From Mesodorylaimus sp. YZB2_4 (lineage: Eukaryota > Nematoda > Enoplea > Dorylaimida > Dorylaimidae): 64,000 bases of DNA. The position numbers were made by a program, and so were the translations under genes. The notes below the pieces were generated by a model, which was given only the letters and a program-made list of their open reading frames with translations, ran no database searches and was not told the DNA's origin. The stretch spans positions 1 through 64,000 of the forward strand of contig JASANH010000389.1 in the NCBI GenBank assembly GCA_030248295.1. The letters run 5' to 3'. Positions 21,779 through 34,300 of this stretch are shown in pieces (within the stretch, counting starts at the first letter, position 1; every line of letters starts with the position of its first letter).

Positions 21779-23300
21779 TTTGTTGCCAGAGGAATGTAAT
21801 TAGCCGAGCCGAGTTTCATAGACCGCTTCATACAATAACACAGAAGGAGCCAGTAAACTGCTTAGATGAGATGGATGCTCTGTTAGCGGCCTTGCGAAGT
21901 CAGGCGTGGTCGCCATAGCGGTATAGGTACAGTATGTGCTCTATCCGCATCCTAAATGCGCATGCTCCTAGTTACGTGCGATGCAAGGAATATTCAAAGA
22001 TTTCTTGAACGCCAAGTTTCGTCTTATAACAAAGAAATAAGAAGTGCATAAAGGCGTGAGCTCTCTGTCGTTTCTTCTATCTGGCTTCATTAAAGTTTCT
22101 GGCATGTCTCAGAAGACTAGGAGCTCCCTTCGTAGAGACCTTGACCAAGTTTCTTGGTCACGCTTCGATAAATTATCTAAGGTCAATGCGTTGTGAGACA
22201 ATGCACGTAGCTTTCTTCCCAAATCCAGTGTTGGACGTCAGGAATATTAGGGCTAGCAATCCTGACCACTCACGCAGAACCTTCGAGCACTCCGAGAGGG
22301 GAGAGACGGCAGACAAACATCAATATCAGACAGAGCATATCGAGCACCGACTGAGTGCAGAGCCAGCCTATCACTGTCAAAGGAAGCCAGCGTTCGGAAT
22401 TCCCAGGGGTGGAGTTGCCATAGGGGAGCCGCACAGATCGATGGTGCACACACAGAGTCACCATTCCGATCTCTCGATCGATCACAGTCTTCTGAACATT
22501 CTGCAAAGATTTTGTGGGATGACTTGCCAGAAGATATTGCTATCTCATCATTACATGTTTTTGCGACAACTATTTCGTTTAAGACTTTCGCTAAATGAAA
22601 TCCGTTTTTCTATTTTTGTTGTCTGCCATGTGTGTCCCGTCAGTACGCACTGGCTGCTTGGGCTTGCAGTAAGATAAGATGCTGCGCTGTGCGTGCCCTC
22701 AAACAGCTTTGCTTAGTGAATATTACTACTGATTTTTTAGAAAAACTGGACTTCGCTGAAGTAGGATAAGCCCAAAAAGTTTATAAAATATCTTTTTGTG
22801 TGTCACATCACATCCGTCTATGACGAGCATCACACCAAAGCATCGGCAAACCTTTCCTGCCTGGCGGATACCGTTGCTAGCGGAAAAGACCGCGTAAATG
22901 CGCTGAAAAAATTATCAATTTTGCACGCAATAGGAAAACGATGTCAAACTAGCTTTATTTGAACCATTTTAAACCCTTAATTTTTTTACATTATTGTTGG
23001 TTATAAGGTATCCAATTGGTCATAGTGGCAGACAATGGCAGTTCGAACATGAAGCAGGGATGACGCACCTTTTGACTTATTTACAAAGAGTGAAAAGAAC
23101 TCTTTGATGGAATATTTGAACCCTAACCTACCCAGTTGACAAGATCGTCACGAAAATACGCACTGTAACCTCTCTTTCTCAATTAGTTCCCTCACTCACA
23201 GCTGGGCTCACACAGGCCTGTTGAGGTACAGTATGAGCAAGAGAGTGAAGTGGAGGATGCTTCAGTGGTTGGGTTTCGCGCTAGTTGGAAGGTTAGTATC
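21779..23300 (-). repeat. Duplicated copy of the gene A 5' flank
   Basis: It aligns with 17347..19090 in the same orientation. A 178-codon plus-strand frame at 22141..22677 lies inside but is not kept in the other copy, so I do not treat it as a gene. Confidence 0.6.
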
Positions 23301-24429
23301 GTGACTGCTTGGACCAGTCAACCAGACGCCCAATGCTAAAGGACGGTTTTCGCCGGCTAATTACTCAAGAACGGTTGGACGAAAATCTTTGATTTTTTCC
23401 ATACTTAAATATCGGCCGAATCTACAATCGTGCCAATTTTTATCAAAATCCACGCGGCCGTCGTCGAATTCCAGAATACGGGATTTTTTGTTCATGGGGA
23501 GAAGACGAGGAGGAGGAGAAGACAGCGCGCCAAGATCAGCAACCAGAGGTCGTACAGTTGTGAATTTTAATTTTTCTGAAAGCTGAAACTTTCCGGCTCT
23601 GCCTTTTGACGGCTATTTGTTTGAAGCTTATATTTCTGAAAAGTTATTCCTAAAAATAGCCACTGGTTTGGCATTTTTAATCCGGCGCTCGTCAGGTAAT
23701 GAACGGATTTCCATAAAAATTGACTTGGTTGCAGACCTGACCCATCTTGCAAAGCTTGCAAAAAACCTACTGTTTTGGTCAAATCATTCTTGAGTTATCT
23801 ACTATCAAAAGTAGCTGGTACTTGTGCTTGTTTTCCATTTTCGGCAGGGAACTTAGAAACATCGACTGAACGGGTTGAGTCCGGCGCCATTCACTGCTAA
23901 GCGAGCTCTCACAAATAAGTTTGTTGTACCACCGAATAAAGTTGTCGATAGAATATGTGATCAAATATAAATAGATGTGGACACAGTTGCCATGGGCAGG
24001 ATTGTGTCAGAGAGTGGCTTTCCGACAGCATGTTAGTTTTGCGACTATGAGGCTTTCAGTTCGACTTCTTCACGGGTTAGAATTTTTGGTTTTTGTTTCT
24101 CATCTTTCCATGGGACAGAGGAACGATATGAGGGTAGTCTTACGATAAGAATTTTTTGCGCAGTCGAAGATAAAGTATCGGGTATGATAGAGGCATAAAA
24201 GAAATACTTTTGATGTTTTTCCTGCCGCCTGTATATCTGCTGTAAGTTCATTTTCGAAAAATCTGTGCAGAATATCGGTAAGAGTTAGGGTTCACCTTCC
24301 GTTTTACAGTAGGTTTATGGATCTCAGAGGTTTGGAAGAAGGCGTATGGTAGTCGCTCAATTCTCTCACTTGAACTAGTATGTAGGGCCAGGTGGTTTGG
24401 GCCAAACTAGTTCGTAGCAAAAAACGAAA
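23301..24429. other. Intergenic, nothing recognised
   Basis: No domain, RNA gene or repeat partner was seen. Small frames (for example 23389..23586, with a short Arg/Gly stretch) lack support. Confidence 0.4.
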
Positions 24430-24770
24430 AACGGTCTAATTACTTCCAAAAAAGTCTGTTATGACAGACTCAAAACTTTTAGACCAGCGAATGCACACAG
24501 TGGAACCAGGGCTGGGGACGGCTGGTCTACTCGGCCACTGCTAAATACAACTTCAATTTGGATAAATGTCTGAGCAGAAGCTGAATGAATATCCAAAGCA
24601 CGACTGATCGTGGCAACGAGCAGAGGATCGTGTAATTCTGTGCTCGGTTACTCGCAGCGCTGAGCCAACGCATGCAAGAAGGGGTGCAATGTTGGCGTCG
24701 ATGTTCCTTGGATTTCATCATGTGATATTCCATTTCCAACCTTTCGCGTCGAGGAGCTGACATAAGTTTA
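24430..24770 (+). repeat. Dispersed repeat copies
   Basis: 24430..24620 matches 1705..1920, including the AAAAAAGTCTGTTATGACAG hairpin. 24692..24745 matches 19400..19470. Both are in the 3' flank of gene B. Confidence 0.55.
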
Positions 24771-24945
24771 GATGCATTTTTTGAGAAGGATCGAAGAGGC
24801 CATTACCGCAAAATCTAGCCAGCTAATAATAGGGGGAAAAACAAACACACATAGGCAAAAAAAAGATAAGATATACTCTAGAACGTTTCACGGATCAAAA
24901 ACGACTAAGCGAATCCCCAGCATCAAAGCTAACCGTAAATATTTT

Positions 24946-24951
24946 TTTATT
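24946..24951 (-). terminator. Candidate poly(A) signal of gene B
   Basis: AATAAA on the minus strand, about 100 nt downstream of the gene B stop codon in a T/A-rich context. Confidence 0.5.
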
Positions 24952-25051
24952 ATTTCAATTCCTCCCCATCTAGCTTTCCCTTCCGTGAAGCCACTTTAAA
25001 TCATGATTTTCAGAGTATGCATCGTAAAAATGTTGTTCCATCTGTTGGAGT

Positions 25052-25321
25052 TCATGCGACGCTGAATTTCTTCTCAACAAAAGCAAGTAGCGGCAGGAAA
25101 ATGATTTCAAAAATTGACATGGCACATACGCTAAGCCACATACCACTGATGGCAAATGCGTCCGAAACCAGCTGTGACAACTGAAACAAAAGGCATCACT
25201 GAAACAGTATGTCAGAAAGACTCAAAGAAAATGTCAGCAGCGTACCGAGTACTGAGCGTAGGCTTCCATATCTGTAGTAGTCATGCTGCTATAATAAACA
25301 TCGACACGGCTGTAGCTCTCC
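25052..25321 (-). CDS. Gene B last two exons: YSRVDVYYS motif and TM2
   Basis: 25246..25321 encodes ESYSRVDVYYSSMTTTDMEA, the membrane-proximal ectodomain segment. 25052..25180 encodes SQLVSDAFAISGMWLSVCAM and the rest of TM2, ending FSVA. The filter position reads S-V-C where channels have G-x-S. Confidence 0.85.
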
Positions 25322-28300
25322 CTAAAATACAGTCTTTCGAAGGTTAGCTTTTCCAGGGATGGAATACCCACTTGAAATCGTCTCTACAATGATTCAGGTT
25401 GAAGCCTTTGTCCGTTTCGCATTTTGGTGGCTAAAGAACAGCATCTCTGCTCAAAAATGTCAGCGCTAGAAAGGAATACAATGCAATGCTTACAGTCCAG
25501 TGCTTTGATGGCCAAATGGCCTTGGATTGTGTGAGGCCGAATATTGCAGCTCTGCATAGAAGGCACATTTGCATGACACGTTTTGAGGTTTTGCTACAGA
25601 GTAAAACCGTTGCTGTATGCTTCTGCGCAAGGTTATGATAAGAATAGTCCTCTATAGCTCCCAACCCTTGCCGTCAGCATCAGTGTAAAAATTTACCTTA
25701 CTGTAGAGCACAGTCTGTGTGCATTTTCAGGGCCTTGATAGAACGCTCTATAAAAGTATGACATTCGTAAGGTTTACCTGCAAGGCGGCAGGCATTTACA
25801 ACTGACCATCGTTATCGTATTCAGCGACTGTACAGATACCATGTCGACGCAATCCTCTGGAAATAGAGTGCTTATGGTAAACAATGTGCGTTCTAACTTA
25901 GAAAACCAGGTGCCTACTTTTAGTCAAATTGCAGTACACACTACCAGGTGGCAACGGGTAGCGGGGATCGCCGCAATGGCATGTATCGAGAACGAGACGC
26001 TGATAACAGCTTCCCATGCAAGTCTGAAAGGGGATGTACTGAAGGTTTTATGCAGTGCCTTCGTGTCTATGGACAAGCAAAGACCGTTGCAGCGTTGCCA
26101 GACGCTAAAAATAAAAAGCTGCCATCGACAGAAAAAAATTCCGAAAATTGTGCCATATGCTGGCGCTGTACTCCCAAAATTTTCAACATAAAATCTCAAT
26201 ATAAAATGCGTTTCATCATACACACATATGAGCTGACACAGATGAAAAATATTACTTCCATGAATTATTACTGATCTGAATTTGTGCAAAGTACTTTTTT
26301 ATCCTCCATATCATGGTGTAAGTACCTTGTAGCTTAGTGTTCGGCCGAGGACTCGACCTCGGCCGAGATCCAACCGGATGGCCATTGGCGGATGGTCCCG
26401 GCGGATGGTCGAGGACCGGGCCATTTTTCCTCGAGGATCGAGGAAAAACGGCCGAGGGTCGAGGTTCACAATCAAAATGCAACCAATAAGCTGTTTCTCA
26501 GTTTGGAGACCAGGCGCGCAAGTGTGCCTGCTCCTTGCACGTAAAAAACTGCGCAATTTTTCTTCTTGCGTAATTAAAATCACCGTGTTAGGCCTGCTCC
26601 GCCCAAATTGCTTGCCTTTTTATCCCTGTGGGTGATTTTTCTCTTCAAAATACAGTCAGAGAAGCATGAAAATAGACTTGAACTTGCAGGACACATCACG
26701 AAATAAGTTAGGGGCTGTTAGCAAAACCCTCGACACCCGACCTCGACTACCAACCCCGACCACGACAAAAATCACCCACGCCGAACACCAATTGCAACTT
26801 TAAAAGTTGTTCAAACGCATCTAAAGCTTGAAAAGCCCGAAATTTCGTAATTGCTTCGCGCGCAAATACAAGAATTCTCTTTGATATAGGTAGGCCTAAT
26901 CAGAAAAGGATTACTCTAATTAGCACAAAGCACGGATGCGTGGCGCACCACGCAAAGCGGCAACACAAGATGGCAATTACAAGGGTTCAACGGTAAGGTG
27001 CCAAAACCTGCCAAAATTTCTCTAAAATGCCATAAATTGTGCCAAGAATTGTGCCAAGATCCGATGATGCTATGACCCACTGCCACACCGTTAAAATTCT
27101 GCCAAATTGGCATAATTATGCCACGTCTGGCAACGCTGGACCGTTGAGCGACAGCACTAAAGATGTTTGCTACAAGACACTTTGACCAGCCATTACACTG
27201 CCCTATTCAGGCTCTTGTAGTCCAGAGCAGGGTATCTCAAAACATGGGACATCTCTTGGAAGCTGAGGTCGGCTCAATACGTTGCAAAGTCCCGTTTGCA
27301 TTGGAGAATTTCAAGGTTTACAGTAACTATTCGGAACATAGATAACGGCTCCTACCATCACAAAGACTGATTTGATTATAAGCAAAGTAGCACAGTCCCT
27401 TGTGTTGGGTTTTAATTGCGGGGTCACCCAGGAAAACACGGCAGTACAAGTAGGGCTTTACAGTATACTGTACGGAAGGCTTGTGATTTCACCTCTTTGA
27501 CCCGCGACCAAGAAGTAGTAGGCGAGCACATACAGTAGCAGGCTAATACAGTAGGCTACATTTAAAATTTCTTGGTGGGCCGTGAGCCCTGTCGGTGTTT
27601 CGACAGCCAAGAGTGTTTCCTCGTTTGGCTTCCGTCTCGACTCGGAGCACCCCCAGGGTACCAGGTGAGTCCCTCGGTCTGGCGTGCAAGGTCAGCGGGA
27701 ATTTATGGTTCGCAAACCGACCTCTGTCACCGGGATTGAACCTGGGACGAGTCAGCCACTCGCTCCCAAGCAATACGCTGAACCGCACCGACCCACCCAA
27801 CATTCACCTTTGTACTGTATCGTTTTGGAATTGGTTTGTAATCTGCTCTTTTTGGCTGATATCACTGGTAAAACTGAAATTTGAAACTAAAACTATTCAG
27901 AGGCATACGGTGTGTGTACTGCAGTAGAGCTTTTAAGCTGTTAGCTGTAAAAACCTTGCAACAGTTTTTATTGGTAGGACATTGATAGAGTAGCAATGAC
28001 GTCCTCCGTACCCCATGACTATAGCAGTCCTGAAATCTGGCATTCAGACAATCTGGCCAGCAGGATCAGCAAGATACGATTGCAGTGGACTATGCATCTA
28101 ATCTGGGCAAAGAAACTGACTATAAATAAAACTTACCTCGAGCGTGTACGACTTATTGGTATAATAGGCGGGTGCCTTCGAAGAAGTGTTCGTGTCGCAC
28201 GGTGTATATGGTTCGCCCAGAAGAACATTTGTCATCTGCATCACAATGCATGTTTGAAGTCAGACCGACAGCCTTAGGTTTTCTAGGCCGGGGCTTTTTA

Positions 28301-31300
28301 AAATGAGTCTTTGTTTTCCTCTTACCATGCCTCTAGTACTCTTAGTTACGGTGCAGTAGGCAGTCTCCAGAACACACCCCAGGGGCAAAACTACAGATGC
28401 GACATCCTCAAGTTCGATTATAGTGCCGAGCTTCTTAACTTATGACGTATCGACCATGTCAGAGCAGAGAAAACATGTACCGCGCGGCTAACATAAGAAC
28501 ACAGGTCAAGGCTTGTGTTCTTCTGTTAGCCGTGCGGCATTACCTTCTTGATGGCGAATGTGTAATACTGACCAGGCGAGCAGGTTACCCCAGAAGTAGA
28601 CATCATCGGCTGTTCGTCGGGTTCGTGCAAGACGACTTTATAGCCTGATGGTAGCACGAATGGCAAGTAATCGTTTGAAGGAGTGTGGAAAATGACCCGC
28701 AGCCCAAGTTTCTGACCACCTCGCCGGGAAAAGTGCGTGCTGGCAACGGGATTGAACGTGAAGCAATTCCCATAACTTGGATCAAGGTAGGTCAAGACTT
28801 CTCTGAAACAGGAAGAAGGCCTGCAACAGAGCACAGATAGTAAGGAAAACAGCTAGTCCCACATAGTCATGTACAGTGCGGGATTTATGTCAAGCCCCCA
28901 GTAAGTATTGTTATTTGTGAGCGAGCCATTTAGAGGCACGATATGGAAGATCAGCCTGAAACTTTTAGGGTATGCTTCTCTCCAGATATTCCATATGCGC
29001 AGCATGGTGAGGCCAACCGCACTGATTATTGTGCTGTGCAACTTGAGCCATGGACCATGGACATCAGAACTAAGATCAATCAGAACTGCCTTAGGTAGAA
29101 CGGCCTTGGCCATGGCCTATAAAATTTTAACAGCCTTACCACGGCTAGGAATGGTGCTAGCCACTAAACACTGTTATAACAAGCTCATTCAAACCTGATC
29201 CCAGAGGAAGTACCAGTCCTACGAGCACATCCTCGATTTCTGCTGAGGATTTGTTAGAATGTAGGCCTCCATACTTTTTTAAATCGCAGGGCCGACCAGC
29301 ATAGCTACACCAGAATATAAAATCTTTAGCTTGATATCCAAACGGACTTGGTGGCGTTTGATTATAAGTACCCATAATGTACGGCAAAGCATCCTCCATT
29401 TGACTTGCCCAAAGAAGTGAGCCACTCAGAGCTGGCGACTGTAAGAGAAACTTCCGTGCCTAAGTGACTCTTTCTGTTGCTACAGTTCCTTACTTGTGAT
29501 ATGCTTTTTGAATCGGTATTTTCATTGGTCCTCGGCTGGTCCGGATTCGTGTGCGTCGTATCAGAAGTATTCTTTGACCTTACTGTGGCCGACTGAAGCC
29601 TGAAATCGATTGGGGTTGTCTCATAATCAGATAACTCTGTTCTTAAGGAATCAGCCCGCATTATAGATGGGTTTTCTGCTCTTGAATCAGCCAGTCCTGC
29701 AGGGTTCTGAAGCGAATACAGCATCAAAGTCGTCATTGCTAGGTTCGTAGGCGTACTCGTAGATGTGGCGTGTGAAGAAACGCTGTTTGGAGTTATGATC
29801 ACACTTGCTAGTAGCTTGGTCTGCAGTAGGTCTTTATACTCGTTGGAAACCATCAAAGCGGGTACATAAGACTGCATTGCAGGATTAACGTACGGCATCC
29901 GGGTCCGTGTAGTAATAGGAGCTGTACTTGATCGCTTTCGCAAGCCTTCTGGTGAGCCAGGTGACGAGACTGTAGTTACTGGAACAGGAACAGCAGTTTC
30001 CACCATCTGGTGACCCATATCATGCTTTTCCATTTCACTCCTTTTGCTTTTAGTGGGTTCTGTTTCTGAGATGTTTGATGGCGCTGAGGTTGGGCTGCCT
30101 CGAGAATTATGGACAGGTGGGACAAATGGTTTGCTGAAGCCTTGACTCATTGAAGCAATTGAATTATGCTGATCGATGGTTGTGTATCTTTGTGGTATCC
30201 GGGGGCTTTTCAACAAAGGATCTTTGTCTTCAGAAATTCTGTGCTGGACAATTTTTTCTGTAAATATCGTGCTTGTTTGAAGCAGATTCACAAAATCTGT
30301 GATACTTGGTATTGGAGCAAAAATACGTCGTCTCAAAACATGGGCAGGAAAAGGCTCTTTTAAGTCATCGCTTTTGTGAGAGACGGTTGAAGACGTCTTA
30401 GGCATATTCGTTTTCAAAGAAGCAGAGTCAGAAACTGATGAATCGATATCATCTAGCGTTTCTGCTCTACTTTCAGGCCTTGGTGGACTGGACTGCTCTC
30501 CTTCAATAGTGACTTCATGCTGAGTGTGCAACACTTCTGTGGTGCCATTGGAATTATCGGTTTCTAAAGCATGGCGTGTTGATTGATCTGAGTGGTCAGG
30601 CGTTGTCGAAACCTGTTGGATCAATCCGGCTTTAGGCTGTGCATTTACTTTTGCAATCGTAGTAGCTGATGGATCTTTAGGATTTGAGGATAGAATAGGT
30701 TCATGGAGATCTGTTTCTGGGTTATAATGCGTTGGCCACTTTGAGTGTTCAAGTGGTGGCGAAACTGGTTCGATTGGCTTACCTTCAGGCTGCGTGCCTT
30801 CTTTCATATGAGTCGTAGAAGGTGATGGATGACTGTCAGAATTTAATAGTGTAGACTCTTCCAACAGTGAGTGGCTTTCTGCAGTAGTAGGCCGCAAGTC
30901 AAGCCGAGGCTCCTGGTAGTATGTTCCTGTATTTGCATCATACTTGCCATTCCCAAAAAAGTCTGCGGGAGAAAGCGTTCTTCTCCTTAGACTCTTTGCT
31001 GTCGTGGTCAGCATTAAGTTGGGGGTAGTGTGATCTTGTGTAACTGGATTGGTCGCTGTTTTAGCTGACTTATCTGCACTTTCTAGTTGTGTCGAACTGC
31101 TTGAGTATTCCTTGGTCACTGCCTCTGCTGTTAGGATGCGTGCGGCTGGTATGACTGTCTGAAATATATCAGTTGTGGAAAGAATTGTTAGTTCAGGTGG
31201 ACCTGTCGATGACATGGGATTCTCTATTGATGAAAGTCGCTCTGTTTTGGCAAGTTGGCTAACTGAAGGAGTTTGGGGTAGTGGGCTGGACATTGTACTT

Positions 31301-34300
31301 TTATCAAAGTTTGTGGCCATCGTTGGAGGCACGGTTGCGGTTGATCTAGTTGAGGGCATAGTGGTGAAATCAAAAGGCGACGGTCCGTCATTAACTGTTA
31401 GGGACATACCGACAGCTTCACTGGGCGACAGTGTTGGAGTATTAGCATGGGTCGAAAAAGCTAGCAAAGTCGGATGACCACCAGCAATATTGTAGTCGGG
31501 ACTTGTATCCGCAGCGGCTGCCCGCGTACTAAGACAGTTTTTTCCATTTTGTGCGGTAGCTGATAGCATTGTGCTCCTCTTTTTTACAGCCTGAAACTTA
31601 TTGCGGTACTGCGTGCTAGAAAATGGCGATGTGGTTTGGGAGAAGAGGCTCTGTGGAAGAGGTGAGCTCCCAGGGAGAAGCTGCAAACTGGATGGCGCAG
31701 CATGCAGGTCTGAACTTGGCGTGGGTAATGTGACGTCACCTGAAGTTGATTCGACTAAAACATGAATAGGTCTTGTGGAGAAAACCGATGATGAGTATGC
31801 CTTAGCTGCCATGGCAGCTGTTTCCTGCGGCACTGAAGGAACTCCCGGATCAGATGTCCAAGAGGTAGTATGCAGAGAGGGGGTTTGTGATAATAATGCT
31901 GCGTGGGGCTTCTCTGTTGAAGAGCCTACATCTGCAGCCGAATCGGTTGACAGAGTCCACTCGCTGGGAGGCGTATCCGCGGACGGTGATGTGCTGTAAT
32001 AATCAACAGGCCTCTCTGCTGAGAAAGTTGTTGAAGACTCGCCATTAACTAGGGTACTAAAGAGCGCATACGATGCCATCATAGGAGGTGTGGTGGCTGA
32101 TAATATTTCAGTTGCTAACGACAACGTTTCGATTAGGCCAGACGAAATCATCTGGGAGGATGTCTGAGTATTTGTCACGTCCTCTCTGGGCGGATTTACA
32201 GCAGGGTTTTTTGGGATGATGCTGGATGCTGTACTATCCAAGGAGGAATAAAAATAATCTGCACTCTGTGGTGAAGCAGATTTCATTGTGGAAGGAATCG
32301 AGCTTGTTGCACTGGGCGGAACAGAGGCGGCTGTCCCACTCTCATCATCAGTAGAGCCAATTGCAAAATCGCGAGGGGTCGTCTGTGCAGCAGGTGTGCT
32401 AGCTGGTAAAGGTGTTGTCTGAAACAGACTGGTCCCTGCCGATACCACTAAAGTGGAGTAAATTACGGCTTGCCATGACCTACTCATGCTGACATTTTGA
32501 AGGGCAGTGCTTGCTGAATGAGTTGAAGGATTCATAGCCGAACTTACAGACGAAGGTTGTGCTATGGAAGCTGTCGAGTCAAAATCTTTAGATGCAGTTG
32601 TAGCGAAGGTGGCTGCAGAGGACGCATCAGTCTTATCTTTCGCTGCCGATGTCGAGATCTGTGAGAGGGTTGCATTTGGTGCGAATGCAGTGGGGGGTGG
32701 CTGGGCCTGGGATACAGTTCCCGCTACTGCTGTCGACTGGTTCATGCCGCTTGTATGAAGTGAAGCGAGAATCATCCTCGTGGAGGATGCCACAAATGTT
32801 GGTGCGACTGTGGACGTGGCTAGAGATGCTGCGAGTAGTGACATTGAGGCCAAAGAGATATCTGGCGATGGACTCGTAGGGGCAGTTGTGGTGACAGACG
32901 TAAGTGGTGATATGCTAGGTGTCGTTAGAGTTGTTGGCACAGAATTCATTACAGTTGCTGCTTGTCCAGGAGTAGTTGGTATAGTCTTATCGTTAGTTGG
33001 AAGTGCTGTTGATTCAGTCCAAGTCGCATTATAGGCGCTGACAGTTGGTGGCGTAAAAGTTGCTGTTGTTGTAGTAGTAGTAAACAAGACATTGCGTATT
33101 GTGGCTGCATCTGGGGATAAGCTGCTTACAGGACTCGCGACACTGACACCAAGTGTACTTCCCGCTTTTGAAGGAGTTTGGATAGTTGCTGGCCCCTCAC
33201 TAGCAGGTGTTGTCGATGTCGGACTGGTAGCTGAAGCTGTCATGAAATTAGGCATCTGTGATGTCGAGGTGCCAGCCGCAGGTTTTGTCGACACTAACGA
33301 CGTTATCAGCGCCGTTTCAACACTTAATGTGGGAGCTAATGGAGTAGATGGGTCTTTTAGGGTTTGAATCGTGGTTAGTATGGTCGGAGGCGCAGTTGTT
33401 TTTTCCGTTGATGATATTAGAGTTGAGTGTGCCATTGGAGCGTTGGCGGCAGGCGCGGTATCAGGCGCTGTACTCGAAGTGACTAATGTGGAAGACGATG
33501 GAGTTATAATTGCTAGTAGGACAGGTGTGGTAGCTGTAGCTGAGGCGGTTGAATCAGTTTTGCTTGATATGGTAGTCTGCGAAGAAACGGATGACAGGTC
33601 AGGAGCAGCTGGAGATGTGGTGGACAAAAGATGGATGTCTGTCGTGAATTCAGTACTTTTTGACTCAGATGTCGATACTGGCGAAACTGTTTCCGTAACT
33701 GTAGAAGTGTTTCGTGTGATAGACGGTGACGTTGTTGAAGATGTTGAGGAAGTATCTATGACTGTAGATGGTGCTGTATTTGTTGTCACTGCCATCCGAG
33801 CAGGAGGAACCGATTTCGTGGTTGTGCGATTTGTAGGAGCAGCCACTGAGGTGGTTGCTGGCATAGGCAGTGATGGAGTTTGCGCAGGTTTAGTTGCCAT
33901 CACCGAAGTTGCAGCAGGTGTTGGGCTCGAAGAATTTGCGGGAGACGCTGTGCTTGGTGTTGTTGTGGTTGCATTTGTCGTTGGGACAATCGATGTTGGA
34001 AGTGTGCTTGCAGTGGGAACAATTGTCACTAGTACACTGGTCGTTGTGATGCCATTGCGAGTAGTTGTTGATGCTGCAGTAGTTTGAACAGGAGTTGTAG
34101 GATAAACACTTGCTGCGGGGGTGGTGGATATTGTCGTAGTCTTTCCTGTGCTCGATGTTGCAAGGAGTGTTGCTGTTGGTGAAGTGGCGATTGCCATGAC
34201 TGGAGTTGTTGGTGCGGCTGTTGTTGGAACAGTGGTTGCTGTGGACGAGGTTGAAGTTGATGCAGTGGAGGTCGATATAGGGACTGTGGTTGTCCCTGGA

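Larger units (their letters stand above)
26024..28136 (-). other. Long intron of gene B
   Basis: A 2.1-kb intron with a GC-rich GGTCGAGG-type palindromic patch (26335..26470, related sequence inverted at 26725..26790) and a tRNA-derived repeat (27570..27800). The rest shows nothing recognisable. Confidence 0.55.

Noticed and set aside
22141-22677. 178-codon plus-strand open frame
   Set aside because: It lies in the duplicated 5' flank and the homologous copy at 17.7-18.2 kb does not keep it open; no domain recognised.
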